Part shown: piece by piece, positions 1-9,645 of the stretch | Position numbering within the stretch: the first letter of the stretch is position 1 | Layout of the letters: every line of letters starts with the position of its first letter | DNA from: Streptomyces sp. YIM 130001 | GTDB lineage: Bacteria; Actinomycetota; Actinomycetes; Streptomycetales; Streptomycetaceae | Direction of reading: 5' to 3' | NCBI RefSeq assembly: GCF_003574445.1 | Contig: NZ_KZ984554.1 | Span: forward strand, 1,503 to 65,502 | Length of the DNA: 64,000 nt | Program-made: the position numbers and the translations under genes | The notes under the pieces: model-generated | Database searches by the model: none | What the model saw: the letters and a program-made list of their open reading frames with translations, nothing else | What the model was told of the DNA's origin: nothing

Positions 1-1
1 C

Positions 2-421
2 CTAGACCGAACGCAGCCTGCGTACCCCCGTCGCACACACTCCGCACACCGCGCCCCACGCGGCGTTGACGACGAACAGCGGGACAACGGCGAGCGGTTG
101 GGCCAGCGGCCCGCGCAACTCGCCCGCGACGAAGGGCGACAGGGCCCCGCTCAGGATCAGCGCGGCCACGGCGTACCCCACCCCGGCCGCCACCGGCGTG
201 AGGAAGGGCTCCGGGCCGCGGCTCAGACCGACCGCCAGGATCCAGACCGCCGAAATACCGAAGGTGAGCAGCAACGGCGTGAGCGGTTTCCCGAGCGCCT
301 CGCTCCAGCCCGCGACGGAGAACAGCGGACGGACGAGCGCGACCGCCACCAGAGCGGCGGTCAGCCGCCGGTCCAGGCCACGCAGGCGAGCGACGAGGGA
401 ACCAAGCGGTTCAGAGGTCAT
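2..421 (-). CDS. small integral membrane protein of unknown function
   Basis: Read from the ATG at 421 this gives 139 residues. The frame is open further upstream to 547, but that extension is Arg/Gly-rich and looks non-coding. After a short basic N-terminus there are about four hydrophobic stretches (roughly residues 20-38, 48-66, 75-95, 108-130), and the protein ends in a basic RRLRSV tail. I recognise no family motif. It stands alone on the minus strand about 160 bp downstream of the GH4 gene, so it could be its distal partner. No convincing Shine-Dalgarno sequence precedes the ATG. The membrane location is well supported; the function is unknown. Confidence 0.6.
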   Translation of the reverse strand: MTSEPLGSLVARLRGLDRRLTAALVAVALVRPLFSVAGWSEALGKPLTPLLLTFGISAVWILAVGLSRGPEPFLTPVAAGVGYAVAALILSGALSPFVAGELRGPLAQPLAVVPLFVVNAAWGAVCGVCATGVRRLRSV

Positions 422-577
422 ACGGCCATGCTCGGCGGGCCGAACCGCCCCGGACATCCACCCGGAGCGGACACCCGGCATACCCCCTCGGTTGCGACGC
501 GACGCCGCCCCGTACCCCGCCGGTTGCGCCGTCGGCACCGCGGGCATCCGCGCGGAGGAGGAGGCGCAGCCCCGCCC

Positions 578-1888
578 CTACACGCCTTCCGACGCCACCC
601 GCTCCAGAATGCGCGCCGCCACCGCGGGAGAGTCCACCAGCGGATGCAGGGCCAACGCTCGCAGGGCCGCGTCCCGGTCCTTGAACACCGCCGCCTCCAC
701 CGTCGCCCGCTCGACCGCCTTCACCTGCAGCATCAACCCCAACTCCGCCGCCCCGAGCGGCTCGGCAGGCACCGGTCGCGCGCCCGTGCCGTCCACCTCG
801 CACACCGTCTCCACCACCGCGTCCGCGGGCAGCTCCGGCACCGTCGAGCCGTTGCGCACGTTCAGGATCAGCCGGGTCCGCTCGTCCGATGCGATCGCCC
901 GCATCAGCGCGAGAGCCACCCCGTCGTACCCGCCACCGTCCAGATCGTGGGCATCCCGCTGCCAACCGCCCGTCGCCGCACGGCTGTCCGCCATGTACGT
1001 CTCCTCGCGCTCCCGCCGCGTCGCCTCCCACAGCTCGTACGCCCGCTCCGGCTCCGCAGCCGCGCGCGTGAAGAAGCCGCCCTGCTGGGCCTGCAGGAAC
1101 TCGCCCCGCGTCTCGGCGGCGCCCCGCACCGCGGCCAGCGTCTCGCGGCGGAAGTAGTAGTAGTGCAGATACTCGTTCGGCACCGCACCCAGCGTGCGCA
1201 GCCACGGAGCGCCGAACAGCCGGCCCTCCTCGAACGAACCCAGTGCCGCCTCGTCCGCCAGCAGGCCGGGCAGCAAGTCGCGACCGTCCGACGCCCGCAA
1301 CGACCGCAACCAGCCCAGGTGGTTGAGCCCCACGTAGCCGTACTCCACGACATCCGGATCGGCGCCCGCCGCCCGCGCGGCCCGCCGCACCAGACCCACC
1401 GGCGAATCGCAGATCCCGATCACCCGGTCACCCAGCACCGAAGCCATCGCCTCGGTCACCGTCCCCGCCGGATTGGTGAAATTGATGACCCACGCGCGCG
1501 GGGCCAACGCCGCCACGCGCTCCGCGATACGCAGCGCCACCGGCACCGTACGCAGCCCGTACAGCACCCCGCCCGCGCCCACCGTCTCCTGGCCGAGTAC
1601 ACCCTCGGCCAACGGGATCCGCTCGTCGCGCACCCGGCCCGCCGTACCGCCCACCCGGATCGCCGAGAACACGAAGTCCGCGCCCCGCAGCGCCTCGTCC
1701 AGGTCCTTCGCGACCCGCACCGCGGGCCCTGGACCGTCCTGCGGCAGACCCGCGAGGACCGACCGCATCACCGCGAGCCGCACCGGGTCCGTGTCGTACA
1801 GAGCGAGTTCCGTGATCGGTGAACCCAGCAGCGCCCGGTACACCAGCGGCACCCGGAAACCGCCCCCGCCGAGAATCGTCAGCCTCAT
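578..1888 (-). CDS. family 4 glycoside hydrolase, probable 6-phospho-beta-glucosidase
   Basis: A 436-residue cytoplasmic protein of the usual GH4 length. These enzymes hydrolyse phosphorylated disaccharides using NAD+ and a divalent metal through a redox-elimination mechanism. Visible signatures are the N-terminal dinucleotide motif ILGGGGFR (residues 5-12), RVGG (78-81), INFTNP (135-140), Cys160 in GICDSP and His190 in GLNHLGW (the expected metal ligands), and a Tyr-rich NEYLHYYYF segment. Residues RVGG and the Tyr-rich segment favour the phospho-beta-glucosidase branch over alpha-galactosidases. I chose ATG 1888 because it starts exactly at the NAD fold; a longer frame to 2089 adds low-complexity sequence. 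The gene faces a PfkB kinase across 137 bp, so the pair may handle one sugar. Substrate specificity is inferred. Confidence 0.88.
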   Translation of the reverse strand: MRLTILGGGGFRVPLVYRALLGSPITELALYDTDPVRLAVMRSVLAGLPQDGPGPAVRVAKDLDEALRGADFVFSAIRVGGTAGRVRDERIPLAEGVLGQETVGAGGVLYGLRTVPVALRIAERVAALAPRAWVINFTNPAGTVTEAMASVLGDRVIGICDSPVGLVRRAARAAGADPDVVEYGYVGLNHLGWLRSLRASDGRDLLPGLLADEAALGSFEEGRLFGAPWLRTLGAVPNEYLHYYYFRRETLAAVRGAAETRGEFLQAQQGGFFTRAAAEPERAYELWEATRREREETYMADSRAATGGWQRDAHDLDGGGYDGVALALMRAIASDERTRLILNVRNGSTVPELPADAVVETVCEVDGTGARPVPAEPLGAAELGLMLQVKAVERATVEAAVFKDRDAALRALALHPLVDSPAVAARILERVASEGV

Positions 1889-1895
1889 GCCGCGG

Positions 1896-1901
1896 AAGCT
1901 A
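1896..1901 (-). promoter_or_regulatory. candidate -10 hexamer for a leaderless GH4 transcript
   Basis: TAGCTT on the minus strand lies 7 nt before the ATG at 1888, and there is no Shine-Dalgarno sequence. The spacing matches a leaderless start. Confidence 0.4.
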
Positions 1902-2025
1902 CCCCATGGCGCCCCGGGAGGCGCGAACAGGCTTCCGTGCATCGCAGGCGATGTGCCGGACACCCCCGGGCTCGATGATGCACACTGTCCTGACCTGCAG
2001 ACCCACCCCCGGCGATGGAACCGCG

Positions 2026-3180
2026 ATGAGTACGGAACCCGAGGCCCCACAATCCCCGCAGGCCGCCGCCCCTTCCGGCGAACGCCCACCGGACCACTCC
2101 GGCTGCCTCGACCCGCTCGCCGCCCTGCGCACCCCCGACGACCCGCCCTGGGACGTCCACCTCACCGGCACCGTCTTCCTCGACATCATCTTCACCGGCC
2201 TCGACTCCGCCCCCGTGCGCGGCACCGAATCCTGGGCACGGGGCATGGGCTCCAGCCCCGGCGGCGTCGCCAACATGGCCACCGCGCTCGCCCGCCTCGG
2301 ACTGCGCACCTCCCTCGCCGCCGCCTTCGGGGACGACCACTACGGCGAGTACTGCTGGGACACCCTCGCGCACGGCGAAGGCATCGACCTCCGCCTCTCC
2401 CGTACCGCCTCGGGCTGGCACTCACCCGTCACCGTCTCCATGGCGTACGAGGGTGAACGCACCATGGTCTCGCACGGTCACGAAGCCCCCGCCGACGCCG
2501 CGGACAACACCCTCACCCGCCCTCCACGCGCGCGTAGCGCCATCGCACCGCTCACCCCCGGCGCCCCCGAACCGTGGGTCGCCCAGGCCGCCCGGCAGGA
2601 CACCCTCCTCTTCGCCGACGTCGGCTGGGACGACACCGGCCGCTGGGACCTCGGCGGCCTCACCGACCTGGCCCACTGCGAAGCCTTCCTGCCGAACGCC
2701 GAGGAAGCGATGCGCTACACCCGCACCGAATGCCCCCGCGCCGCCGCCCACGCCCTCACCGAACATGTCCCCGTCGCCGTCGTCACCCTCGGCGCGGACG
2801 GCGCCTACGCCGTCGACAGCCGCACCGGCGAGACCGCCGAAGTCCCCGCCATCGCCGTCGAAGCGCTCGACCCCACCGGCGCGGGCGACGTCTTCGTCGC
2901 CGGCTTCGTCACCGGCACCCTGGCCGGCTGGCCGCTCGCCGACCGTCTCGCCTTCGCCGGACTCACCGCCGCCCTCTCCGTCCAGGAATTCGGCGGATCA
3001 CTCTCCGCACCCGGCTGGGTCGAGATCGCCTCCTGGTGGCAGCGCGTCCGCACCCTCCCCGGCCAGGACCTCGCCGCCCTGCGCCGCTACGCCTTCCTCG
3101 AGCCGCTGCTTCCCGAGGCCACCCGCCCCTGGCCGCTGCGCCGGGCCGTCCCCACCATCGGCTTCGGTTCCGGCCGGTGA
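2026..3180 (+). CDS. PfkB-family carbohydrate kinase
   Basis: A 384-residue ribokinase/PfkB-fold kinase that phosphorylates a sugar or nucleoside with ATP. Visible signatures are the glycine-rich GSSPGGVANMATALARLG segment near residues 80-97 (PfkB signature 1) and the DPTGAGDVFVAGF motif near residue 285, whose GAGD holds the anion hole and catalytic Asp. The ATG at 2026 is preferred. Earlier in-frame starts at 1819 and about 1975 run back into the divergent GH4 gene and add no conserved sequence. The position beside a 6-phospho-glycosidase suggests a role in sugar uptake or metabolism, but the substrate cannot be read from the sequence. A transporter gene is not adjacent. Confidence 0.85.
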   Translation: MSTEPEAPQSPQAAAPSGERPPDHSGCLDPLAALRTPDDPPWDVHLTGTVFLDIIFTGLDSAPVRGTESWARGMGSSPGGVANMATALARLGLRTSLAAAFGDDHYGEYCWDTLAHGEGIDLRLSRTASGWHSPVTVSMAYEGERTMVSHGHEAPADAADNTLTRPPRARSAIAPLTPGAPEPWVAQAARQDTLLFADVGWDDTGRWDLGGLTDLAHCEAFLPNAEEAMRYTRTECPRAAAHALTEHVPVAVVTLGADGAYAVDSRTGETAEVPAIAVEALDPTGAGDVFVAGFVTGTLAGWPLADRLAFAGLTAALSVQEFGGSLSAPGWVEIASWWQRVRTLPGQDLAALRRYAFLEPLLPEATRPWPLRRAVPTIGFGSGR

Positions 3181-3252
3181 CCGAACCCGTACGCACCGGG
3201 CACGTCCCGTACGCCGGAACGAAAAGCCCTCGGCGTTGTCGGCGCCCCGACG

Positions 3253-3258
3253 TACGCT
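3253..3258 (+). promoter_or_regulatory. candidate -10 hexamer upstream of phoH
   Basis: TACGCT lies about 70 bp upstream of the phoH start. I see no clear -35 partner, so this is weak support only. Confidence 0.25.
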
Positions 3259-3328
3259 GGGACCTACAGAGGCAGCCACGCTGCAGGCGCCCGCGCACAA
3301 GGAGGACGAGCAGGCCAAGAGCCGGCCC

Positions 3329-4381
<1,053 letters not shown>

Positions 4382-4412
4382 CCGGGTGAGAGCGGGAGCT
4401 GAAAGCAGCACC

Positions 4413-4910
4413 ATGTCGATCGACGTCAACAACGAGTCAGGCACGGGGGTCGACGAGCAGGCGATCCTCGACGTCGCCCGCTACGCGCTGGCGCGCCTGC
4501 GGATCCACCCGCTCTCGGAACTCTCGGTGATCGTCGTCGACGGCGACGCCATGGAGCAGCTGCATGTGCAGTGGATGGACCTGCCGGGGCCGACGGATGT
4601 CATGTCGTTCCCGATGGACGAGCTGCGTCCGCCGATGAAGGACGACGACGAGCCGGTGCAGGGACTGCTCGGTGACATCGTTCTCTGCCCGGAGGTCGCC
4701 AAGCGCCAGGGCGAGGAGGCCCCCACCCAGCATTCGATGGACGAGGAGCTGCAACTGCTCACCGTGCACGGGGTGTTGCATCTGCTCGGCTACGACCACG
4801 AGGAACCGGACGAGAAGGCCGAGATGTTCGGCCTTCAGGCGGCGATCGTGGATGGCTGGCGCGGTGAGAGGGGCCTGACCGGGCCGTCTCCCGCGCCGAC
4901 GGTCTCGTGA
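4413..4910 (+). CDS. ybeY: endoribonuclease YbeY (16S rRNA maturation and quality control)
   Basis: A 165-residue UPF0054 metalloprotein of normal length. The zinc-binding signature [16 protein letters not shown] begins near residue 119, with three histidines coordinating the metal. The upstream segment [14 protein letters not shown] is also typical of the family. YbeY is a single-strand endoribonuclease involved in 16S rRNA 3-prime processing and 70S quality control, and its genetic partner PhoH is immediately upstream. The stop codon overlaps the GTG start of the next gene (GTGA), indicating translational coupling. Confidence 0.95.
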   Translation: MSIDVNNESGTGVDEQAILDVARYALARLRIHPLSELSVIVVDGDAMEQLHVQWMDLPGPTDVMSFPMDELRPPMKDDDEPVQGLLGDIVLCPEVAKRQGEEAPTQHSMDEELQLLTVHGVLHLLGYDHEEPDEKAEMFGLQAAIVDGWRGERGLTGPSPAPTVS

Positions 4911-6208
4911 GCGCCTCACTGGTCGTCGGCGCGGTTCTGCTCGTCGTCGTTGCGTGGCTCGCCTCCTGTGCGGAGGCGGGCCTCGCGCGTGTGTCGAGTT
5001 TCCGCGCGGAGAAGGCGGTGCGCTCGGGGCGGCGCGGCAGCGCGAAGCTCGCGCAGGTCGCGGCGGACCCGACCCGCTATCTGAATGTGGCGCTGCTGGT
5101 GCGGGTGGCCGCCGAGATGGCTTCGGCGTCCCTGGTCACGTACGTCTGTCTGCAGGAGCTCCCGGAGACCTGGGAGGCGCTGGCGGTCGCGATCGGCGTG
5201 ATGGTGCTGCTCAGCTATGTCGCGGTGGGGGTGTCGCCGCGGACCATCGGGCGTCAGCATCCGCTGAACACGGCGACGGCGGCGGCGTACGTGTTGCTGC
5301 CGCTGGCGCGGGTGATGGGCCCGATCCCGTCGTTGCTGATCCTGATCGGTAATGCGCTGACTCCGGGCAAGGGTTTTCGCCGGGGGCCGTTCGCCTCGGA
5401 GGCGGAGCTGCGGGCGATGGTGGATCTCGCGGAGAAGGAGTCGCTGATCGAGGACGACGAGCGCCGGATGGTGCACTCGGTCTTCGAACTCGGTGACACC
5501 TTGGTGCGTGAGGTGATGGTGCCTCGTACGGACCTGGTGGTGATCGAGCGGTTCAAGACGATCCGGCAGGCGCTGACGCTCGCGCTGCGGTCGGGCTTCT
5601 CGCGGATCCCGGTGGCGGGCGAGAGCGAGGACGACATCGTCGGGATCGTGTATCTCAAGGATCTGGCGCGCAAGACGCACATCAGCCGGGACGCCGAGTC
5701 GGAGCTGGTGTCGACGGCGATGCGGCCGGCGTCGTTCGTCCCGGACACGAAGAACGCGGGGGATCTGCTGCGGGAGATGCAGCAGGAGCGCAATCACGTG
5801 GCGGTGGTGATCGACGAGTACGGCGGCACGGCCGGCATCGTCACGATCGAGGACATCCTGGAGGAGATCGTCGGGGAGATCACCGACGAGTACGACCGTG
5901 AGCTCCCGCCGATCGAGGATCTGGGTGAGGGCCGGTACCGGGTGACGGCGCGTCTGGACATCGGGGATCTCGGGGAGCTGTACGGGTTCGAGGAGTTCGA
6001 CGACGAGGACGTGGAGACGGTCGGCGGGCTCCTCGCCAAGGAGTTGGGCCGGGTGCCGATCGCGGGCGCGGGTGCGGTGGTGGAGCTGCCGGACGAGCGG
6101 TCGCTGCGGCTGACGGCGGAGGCGGCCGCGGGCCGGCGCAACCGGATCACGACCGTGCTGGTGGAGCCGGTGCAGGTGGAGGCCGGGATCGGGGACGCGG
6201 AGTCCTGA
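4907..6208 (+). CDS. CNNM/CorC-type transporter-associated protein (DUF21 + CBS pair + CorC_HlyC domain)
   Basis: A 433-residue membrane protein. Three to four N-terminal helices form a DUF21 domain (residues 1 to about 150). A pair of CBS domains follows (about 200-325, including EVMVPRTDL and the [23 protein letters not shown] core), then a C-terminal CorC_HlyC transporter-associated domain (about 340-425). Homologues are annotated as hemolysin C-like or as magnesium/cobalt efflux proteins; CNNM-type magnesium transport is the better-supported function. It starts with GTG at 4907, overlapping the ybeY stop, and is the last gene of the operon before a strong bidirectional hairpin. Confidence 0.9.
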   Translation: MSASLVVGAVLLVVVAWLASCAEAGLARVSSFRAEKAVRSGRRGSAKLAQVAADPTRYLNVALLVRVAAEMASASLVTYVCLQELPETWEALAVAIGVMVLLSYVAVGVSPRTIGRQHPLNTATAAAYVLLPLARVMGPIPSLLILIGNALTPGKGFRRGPFASEAELRAMVDLAEKESLIEDDERRMVHSVFELGDTLVREVMVPRTDLVVIERFKTIRQALTLALRSGFSRIPVAGESEDDIVGIVYLKDLARKTHISRDAESELVSTAMRPASFVPDTKNAGDLLREMQQERNHVAVVIDEYGGTAGIVTIEDILEEIVGEITDEYDRELPPIEDLGEGRYRVTARLDIGDLGELYGFEEFDDEDVETVGGLLAKELGRVPIAGAGAVVELPDERSLRLTAEAAAGRRNRITTVLVEPVQVEAGIGDAES

Positions 6209-6240
6209 GCGTCCCGGTGTCGTCCGGTTCTGGTACGACA

Positions 6241-6275
6241 CGGCCCCGGCGGTCACCTGGCGATCGCCGGGGCCG
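6241..6275. terminator. bidirectional hairpin terminator between corC-like and MFS genes
   Basis: Perfect 11-bp inverted repeat CGGCCCCGGCG / CGCCGGGGCCG with a 13-nt loop, between the convergent ends of the operon at 6208 and the MFS gene at 6282. It has no T-tract, as is common for GC-rich actinobacterial terminators. Confidence 0.75.
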
Positions 6276-6281
6276 CGCCGT

Positions 6282-7763
6282 TCAGGCAGAGGTGCGGTTC
6301 CGCAGGCCGACGGCGATCAGGACTCCGGCGGTCAGGAGTACGCCGGCATCGATCGCGACGGCCGTACGGACTCCGGAGACCAGGTCGGTGGAGGCGGTGG
6401 CGAGGACACCGAGCAGCGGGATGCCGACGGTCGATCCGACCTGCTGGGTGCTGGTGACCAGGCCGGTGGCCAGGCCCTGTTCCTTGTCGGGCACGCCGGA
6501 GGTGACTGTCACGCCGTAGGAGATGATCGCGCCGAGGTGGCCGACGCAGGCCAGTGAGACGGCGACGGTGGCGATCCACACGGAGGCGCCGCCGGTGCCG
6601 ATCGCCAGGAGCGAGGCGGTGAAGGCTCCTTGGACGAGCAGCGATCCGGCGAGGGTGCGGCGGGCGCCGATGGCGCCGATGACGCGGGGGACCAGTGCGC
6701 CGGTGACGACGGCGACGACGCCCTGTGCGCCGAAGACGAGTCCGGTCCGGAAGGCGGTCAGACCGAGGACCTCCTGCAGGTACAGGGTGAGGAGGAAGAC
6801 CACGGTGCTCATCATCGAGAAGGTCACCAGGCCGCCGAGGTTGCCCCAGGCGATGGTGCGGCGGCGCAGCATCGGCAGTGAGACGAGTGGCTCGGTCGTG
6901 CGGGTCTCGACGACGGCGAAGGCGGCGAGCAGTGCCGGGCCGATCAGCAGGGTCGCGATGACGTCGGGGCGGGCGAAGCCGCCTTCGGCCGCGGTGGACA
7001 GGGCGTAGATCAGCGCGAGCAGGCCGCCGGTGACGGTGACCGCGCCGGGGATGTCGAGGCGCGGGCGGGTGGCGGGCCGTGACTCGGTGAGCAGGAACGG
7101 TGCGAGGGGCAGGACGACCGCGGTGAAGAGGGCGAGCAGCCACATGGTGGCGCGCCAGCCGAGTGTGTCGGTCAGGGTGCCGCCGGCGACCATGCCGATG
7201 GTGAAGCCGAGCGAGAGCAGAGTGCCGGAGATGCCCAACGCCCTTGCCCGCTGCGGTCCTTCGGGGAAGGTCGTGGTGAGCAGTGCCATGCCGGTGGGCA
7301 CGATGGCGGCCGCGCCGATGCCTTGCAGGGCGCGGCCGGTCAGGAAGGACGCGGGGTTCCAGGCGAAGGCGGCGAGCACGGAGGCCGTGCCGAACACGGC
7401 GAGTCCGGTGAGGAAGAGCCGGCGTCGGCCGTAGAGGTCGCCGACCCGGCCGAAGAGCAGCAGGAAGCCGCCGGAGGGCAGGGCGAAGGCGGTGATCGCC
7501 CATTGCAGGGCGGAGTGGCTCATGCCGAGGTCGGTGCCGAGTACGGGCAGGGCCACGTTCAGGACGGAGAAGTCGAGCGCCACCATGAACTGGGCGGCAC
7601 AGAGCACGAAGAGGACGAGCCGGTCGCGTGCGCCGAGCGGGGCGAGGCGCGTGCGGGCTGTGGGGGAGGGGAGGTCGGCGGTCGGGGAAACGGTCCTCTG
7701 CTGGGTGGGGGAGGCGGCGGACGCCTCGGGTGCGGTGTGTCGGGTGGGTACGTCGGTCGGCAT
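6282..7763 (-). CDS. MFS drug-efflux-type transporter (DHA2-like)
   Basis: A 493-residue inner-membrane transporter with about 14 predicted helices, a length typical of the DHA2 (EmrB/QacA) group. After a polar N-terminal stretch of about 45 residues the first helix contains AAQFMVALDFSVLNVALP, which carries the D1 motif. The loop GRVGDLYGRRRLFL is the MFS motif A. The substrate is unknown. The gene is divergent from a helix-turn-helix regulator across 83 bp, the usual layout of a regulated exporter. A second transporter/regulator pair of the same kind lies at 40397-42819. Confidence 0.88.
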   Translation of the reverse strand: MPTDVPTRHTAPEASAASPTQQRTVSPTADLPSPTARTRLAPLGARDRLVLFVLCAAQFMVALDFSVLNVALPVLGTDLGMSHSALQWAITAFALPSGGFLLLFGRVGDLYGRRRLFLTGLAVFGTASVLAAFAWNPASFLTGRALQGIGAAAIVPTGMALLTTTFPEGPQRARALGISGTLLSLGFTIGMVAGGTLTDTLGWRATMWLLALFTAVVLPLAPFLLTESRPATRPRLDIPGAVTVTGGLLALIYALSTAAEGGFARPDVIATLLIGPALLAAFAVVETRTTEPLVSLPMLRRRTIAWGNLGGLVTFSMMSTVVFLLTLYLQEVLGLTAFRTGLVFGAQGVVAVVTGALVPRVIGAIGARRTLAGSLLVQGAFTASLLAIGTGGASVWIATVAVSLACVGHLGAIISYGVTVTSGVPDKEQGLATGLVTSTQQVGSTVGIPLLGVLATASTDLVSGVRTAVAIDAGVLLTAGVLIAVGLRNRTSA

Positions 7764-7807
7764 GGGCCCAGGGTCGTGCGGCGGGAATACCGGTGGGGAG
7801 CCGGTGT

Positions 7808-7819
7808 TTATCCTGGTGC
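7808..7819 (+). promoter_or_regulatory. shared operator-like element TTATCCTGGTGC in the MFS/XRE intergenic region
   Basis: The 12-mer recurs with one change (TTATCCTGGTAC) at 41893-41904, between the other divergent MFS/XRE pair. It contains a TATCCT -10-like hexamer oriented towards the regulator, so it may combine promoter and operator. Confidence 0.45.
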
Positions 7820-7846
7820 CCGCACCACCACCTGGGGGAGACGCGT

Positions 7847-8815
7847 GTGACGGAGACGGTTGGACGGCCTGCTGGGGCGGCCGGTGGCGGGGCCGGTCGT
7901 GCCGGTGTCCGTGCCGAGGGTGTGGAGCTGCCCGGTGTGCGGCTCGTCCCGGATGGCAAGGCCCAACGGCTGCGTGAGCTGCGGGAGTTCCTGACGGCGC
8001 GGCGGGCGCGGGTGACTCCGGCGCAGGCGGGTCTGCCGGACGGTGGGGGCCGTCGTCGTACGCCGGGTCTGCGCCGTGAGGAGGTCGCGGTACTCGCCGG
8101 GGTGGGGGCCTCCTGGTATCAGTGGCTGGAGCAGGGGCGGGACATCTCGGTCTCGCCGCAGGTGCTCGATGCGGTGGCCAGGGTGCTGCGGTTGAGCGAT
8201 GCGGAGCGCCGCCATCTCTATGTGCTGGCGGGTCTCAATCCGCCGGTGGCCCGCGTCGAGGCGGAGGACCTGCGGATGTGCGACGGGCTGCGCCGCCTGA
8301 TCGACACCTGGATGCCGTATCCGGCGCACATCATGGACGTGTGCTGGAACTGCGTGATGTACAACGACGCGGCGGCGGCCGTGCTCGGTATGCGGCCGGA
8401 GATCCGGCAGAACTGCCTGATCTCCTTCTTCACGGACCCGGTCTACCGGGCCCGTTCGAGGAGTTGGCAGGCGAACGCACGCGAGGTGGTGGCGCAGTAC
8501 CGCGCGGCCTGGTCGGAGGCCCCGGAGGACGAGGGCTTCCGCGAGATCGTGACCGAGGCGCTGGCGGCGAGCGCTGAGTTCGCCGAACTGTGGGAGCGGC
8601 ACGAGGTGCGGCCGGGCGGGCAGTTGGAGAAGGAGCTGGAGCATCCGGTGGTGGGTGCGCTGCATTTCGAGGCGACGCAGCTGCGGGTGCCGGTCCGCCC
8701 GGACCTGAACATCGTGCTGCACAACCCGCTGCCGGACACGGACACGGCCGCGCGTACGCGCTGGCTGGCTTCGCCGGAGGGCCGGCGCGGGTCGATGTAC
8801 CCGGTGGCCGGGTGA
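7847..8815 (+). CDS. XRE-family regulator with MmyB-like ligand-binding domain
   Basis: A 322-residue regulator. A helix-turn-helix domain spans roughly residues 40-110, with the diagnostic RRRTPGLRREEVAVLAGVG and SWYQWLEQGRDISVSPQVLDA segments. A C-terminal MmyB-like ligand-binding domain (about 125-320) contains the family's WDxxxxN-like region and a HEVRPGG segment. GTG 7847 is chosen because a GGGGGAG ribosome-binding site sits 6 nt upstream. Such regulators usually control a divergent exporter or reductase gene, here the MFS transporter. It is clearly homologous to the regulator at 41950-42819 throughout the HTH region. The ligand is unknown. Confidence 0.88.
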   Translation: MTETVGRPAGAAGGGAGRAGVRAEGVELPGVRLVPDGKAQRLRELREFLTARRARVTPAQAGLPDGGGRRRTPGLRREEVAVLAGVGASWYQWLEQGRDISVSPQVLDAVARVLRLSDAERRHLYVLAGLNPPVARVEAEDLRMCDGLRRLIDTWMPYPAHIMDVCWNCVMYNDAAAAVLGMRPEIRQNCLISFFTDPVYRARSRSWQANAREVVAQYRAAWSEAPEDEGFREIVTEALAASAEFAELWERHEVRPGGQLEKELEHPVVGALHFEATQLRVPVRPDLNIVLHNPLPDTDTAARTRWLASPEGRRGSMYPVAG

Positions 8816-8830
8816 CGGGTGGCGGCTTCG

Positions 8831-8836
8831 TATCCT
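8831..8836 (+). promoter_or_regulatory. candidate -10 hexamer for a leaderless transcript
   Basis: TATCCT ends 6 nt before the ATG at 8843, with no Shine-Dalgarno sequence. The spacing suits a leaderless mRNA for the deaminase-like gene. Confidence 0.45.
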
Positions 8837-8842
8837 CGGGGC

Positions 8843-9196
8843 ATGACCGAGAGCAGCGCGCTTGACCCCGAGGACCGCAAGATCGTCACCCTCGCCCGCT
8901 CGGCGCGGGCCCGCAACGGTGTGCCGGAGGGCGCGGCCGTACGGGACGACACGGGCCGTACGTATGTCGCGGGGACGGTGGATCTCGCCTCGCTGAAGCT
9001 GAGTGCGCTGCGTACGGCGGTGGCGATGGCGGTCGCGAGCGGGGCGGAGTCCCTGGAGGCGGCGGCGGTGGTGTCCACGGCCGGCGAGCTGAGTGCGGAC
9101 GATGTCGCGGCGGTTGGCGATCTGGGCGGGGCGGGCACCGTGGTGCTGCTCGCCGGGACGGACGGCGAGGTCCGCGAAACGGTGCGTACGGGCTGA
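8843..9196 (+). CDS. cytidine-deaminase-like protein lacking zinc ligands
   Basis: A 117-residue protein resembling the cytidine/deoxycytidylate deaminase fold: RKIVTLARSARARNGVPEGAAVRDDTGRTYVAGTV aligns in pattern with the substrate-binding first half, and LSALRTAVAMAVASG occupies the position of the helix that normally carries the zinc-binding His/Cys-Ala-Glu. The protein contains no cysteine at all and no HAE/CAE or PCxxC motif, so it should not bind the catalytic zinc. The gene lies between a regulator and a secreted-protein gene, about 1 kb upstream of era; small deaminase-like proteins near era are common in actinobacteria. It is probably a pseudoenzyme with a binding role; the function is unknown. 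Confidence 0.75.
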   Translation: MTESSALDPEDRKIVTLARSARARNGVPEGAAVRDDTGRTYVAGTVDLASLKLSALRTAVAMAVASGAESLEAAAVVSTAGELSADDVAAVGDLGGAGTVVLLAGTDGEVRETVRTG

Positions 9197-9645
9197 GGGT
9201 CCGGAGGCTTGCACGGCTGGGAGGCGGTGTGGGGCTACGGAGGCTTGCACGGCTGAGGCGGTGTGGGGGTCCGGGCGTGGTTCCCGCGCCTTCCGGGCGA
9301 TACGGCCCCGGTTCCCCTCGCGTGCCCGTACGGCCGGAAATCCTTCGGCGCGCTGGCCGGAAAGCCTCTGGCCGTCCTTCGAGTACCCGAAGAATCAAGG
9401 GACTTGGTCTTGCGTTCGCGGGCGGTCCGCGCATCAATGGGTGGAGTTCTTCCGACGGACCGTCAGATCTGCCGTACGGCGTGCGCACCCCCGCCCCGGC
9501 GGCGGTCCTTCATGTGCATCCCCACACGCACACCCCGCGGCGTCGCACCCCGCTCCGGCAGCAGAATTGGCATGCCCATGCCGGATGGGCGCGCGGCTCC
9601 GTGCAACGGCACACCGACCACGACCCCCACAGGGAAGGTGAACCG
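9197..9645. other. 449-bp intergenic region
   Basis: No gene is supported here. It holds a near-perfect tandem duplication at 9203-9267 and a purine-rich ribosome-binding region for the following secreted protein. A loosely promoter-like pair, TTGCGT (9410-9415) and ATCAAT (9433-9438) separated by 17 bp, could drive that gene. Confidence 0.4.
9203..9267 (+). repeat. two-copy tandem repeat, 36-bp period
   Basis: The unit GGAGGCTTGCACGGCTG, followed by AGGCGGTGTGGGG, occurs at 9203-9234 and again at 9239-9267. The copies differ by a short 3-nt GG-type gap. It looks like a recent local duplication in non-coding DNA. Confidence 0.7.

Noticed and set aside
2453..3328. Long N-terminal extension of phoH
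   Set aside because: It overlaps the PfkB gene in another frame and is a Pro/Ser/Arg-rich shadow; the PhoH family starts at ATG 3329.
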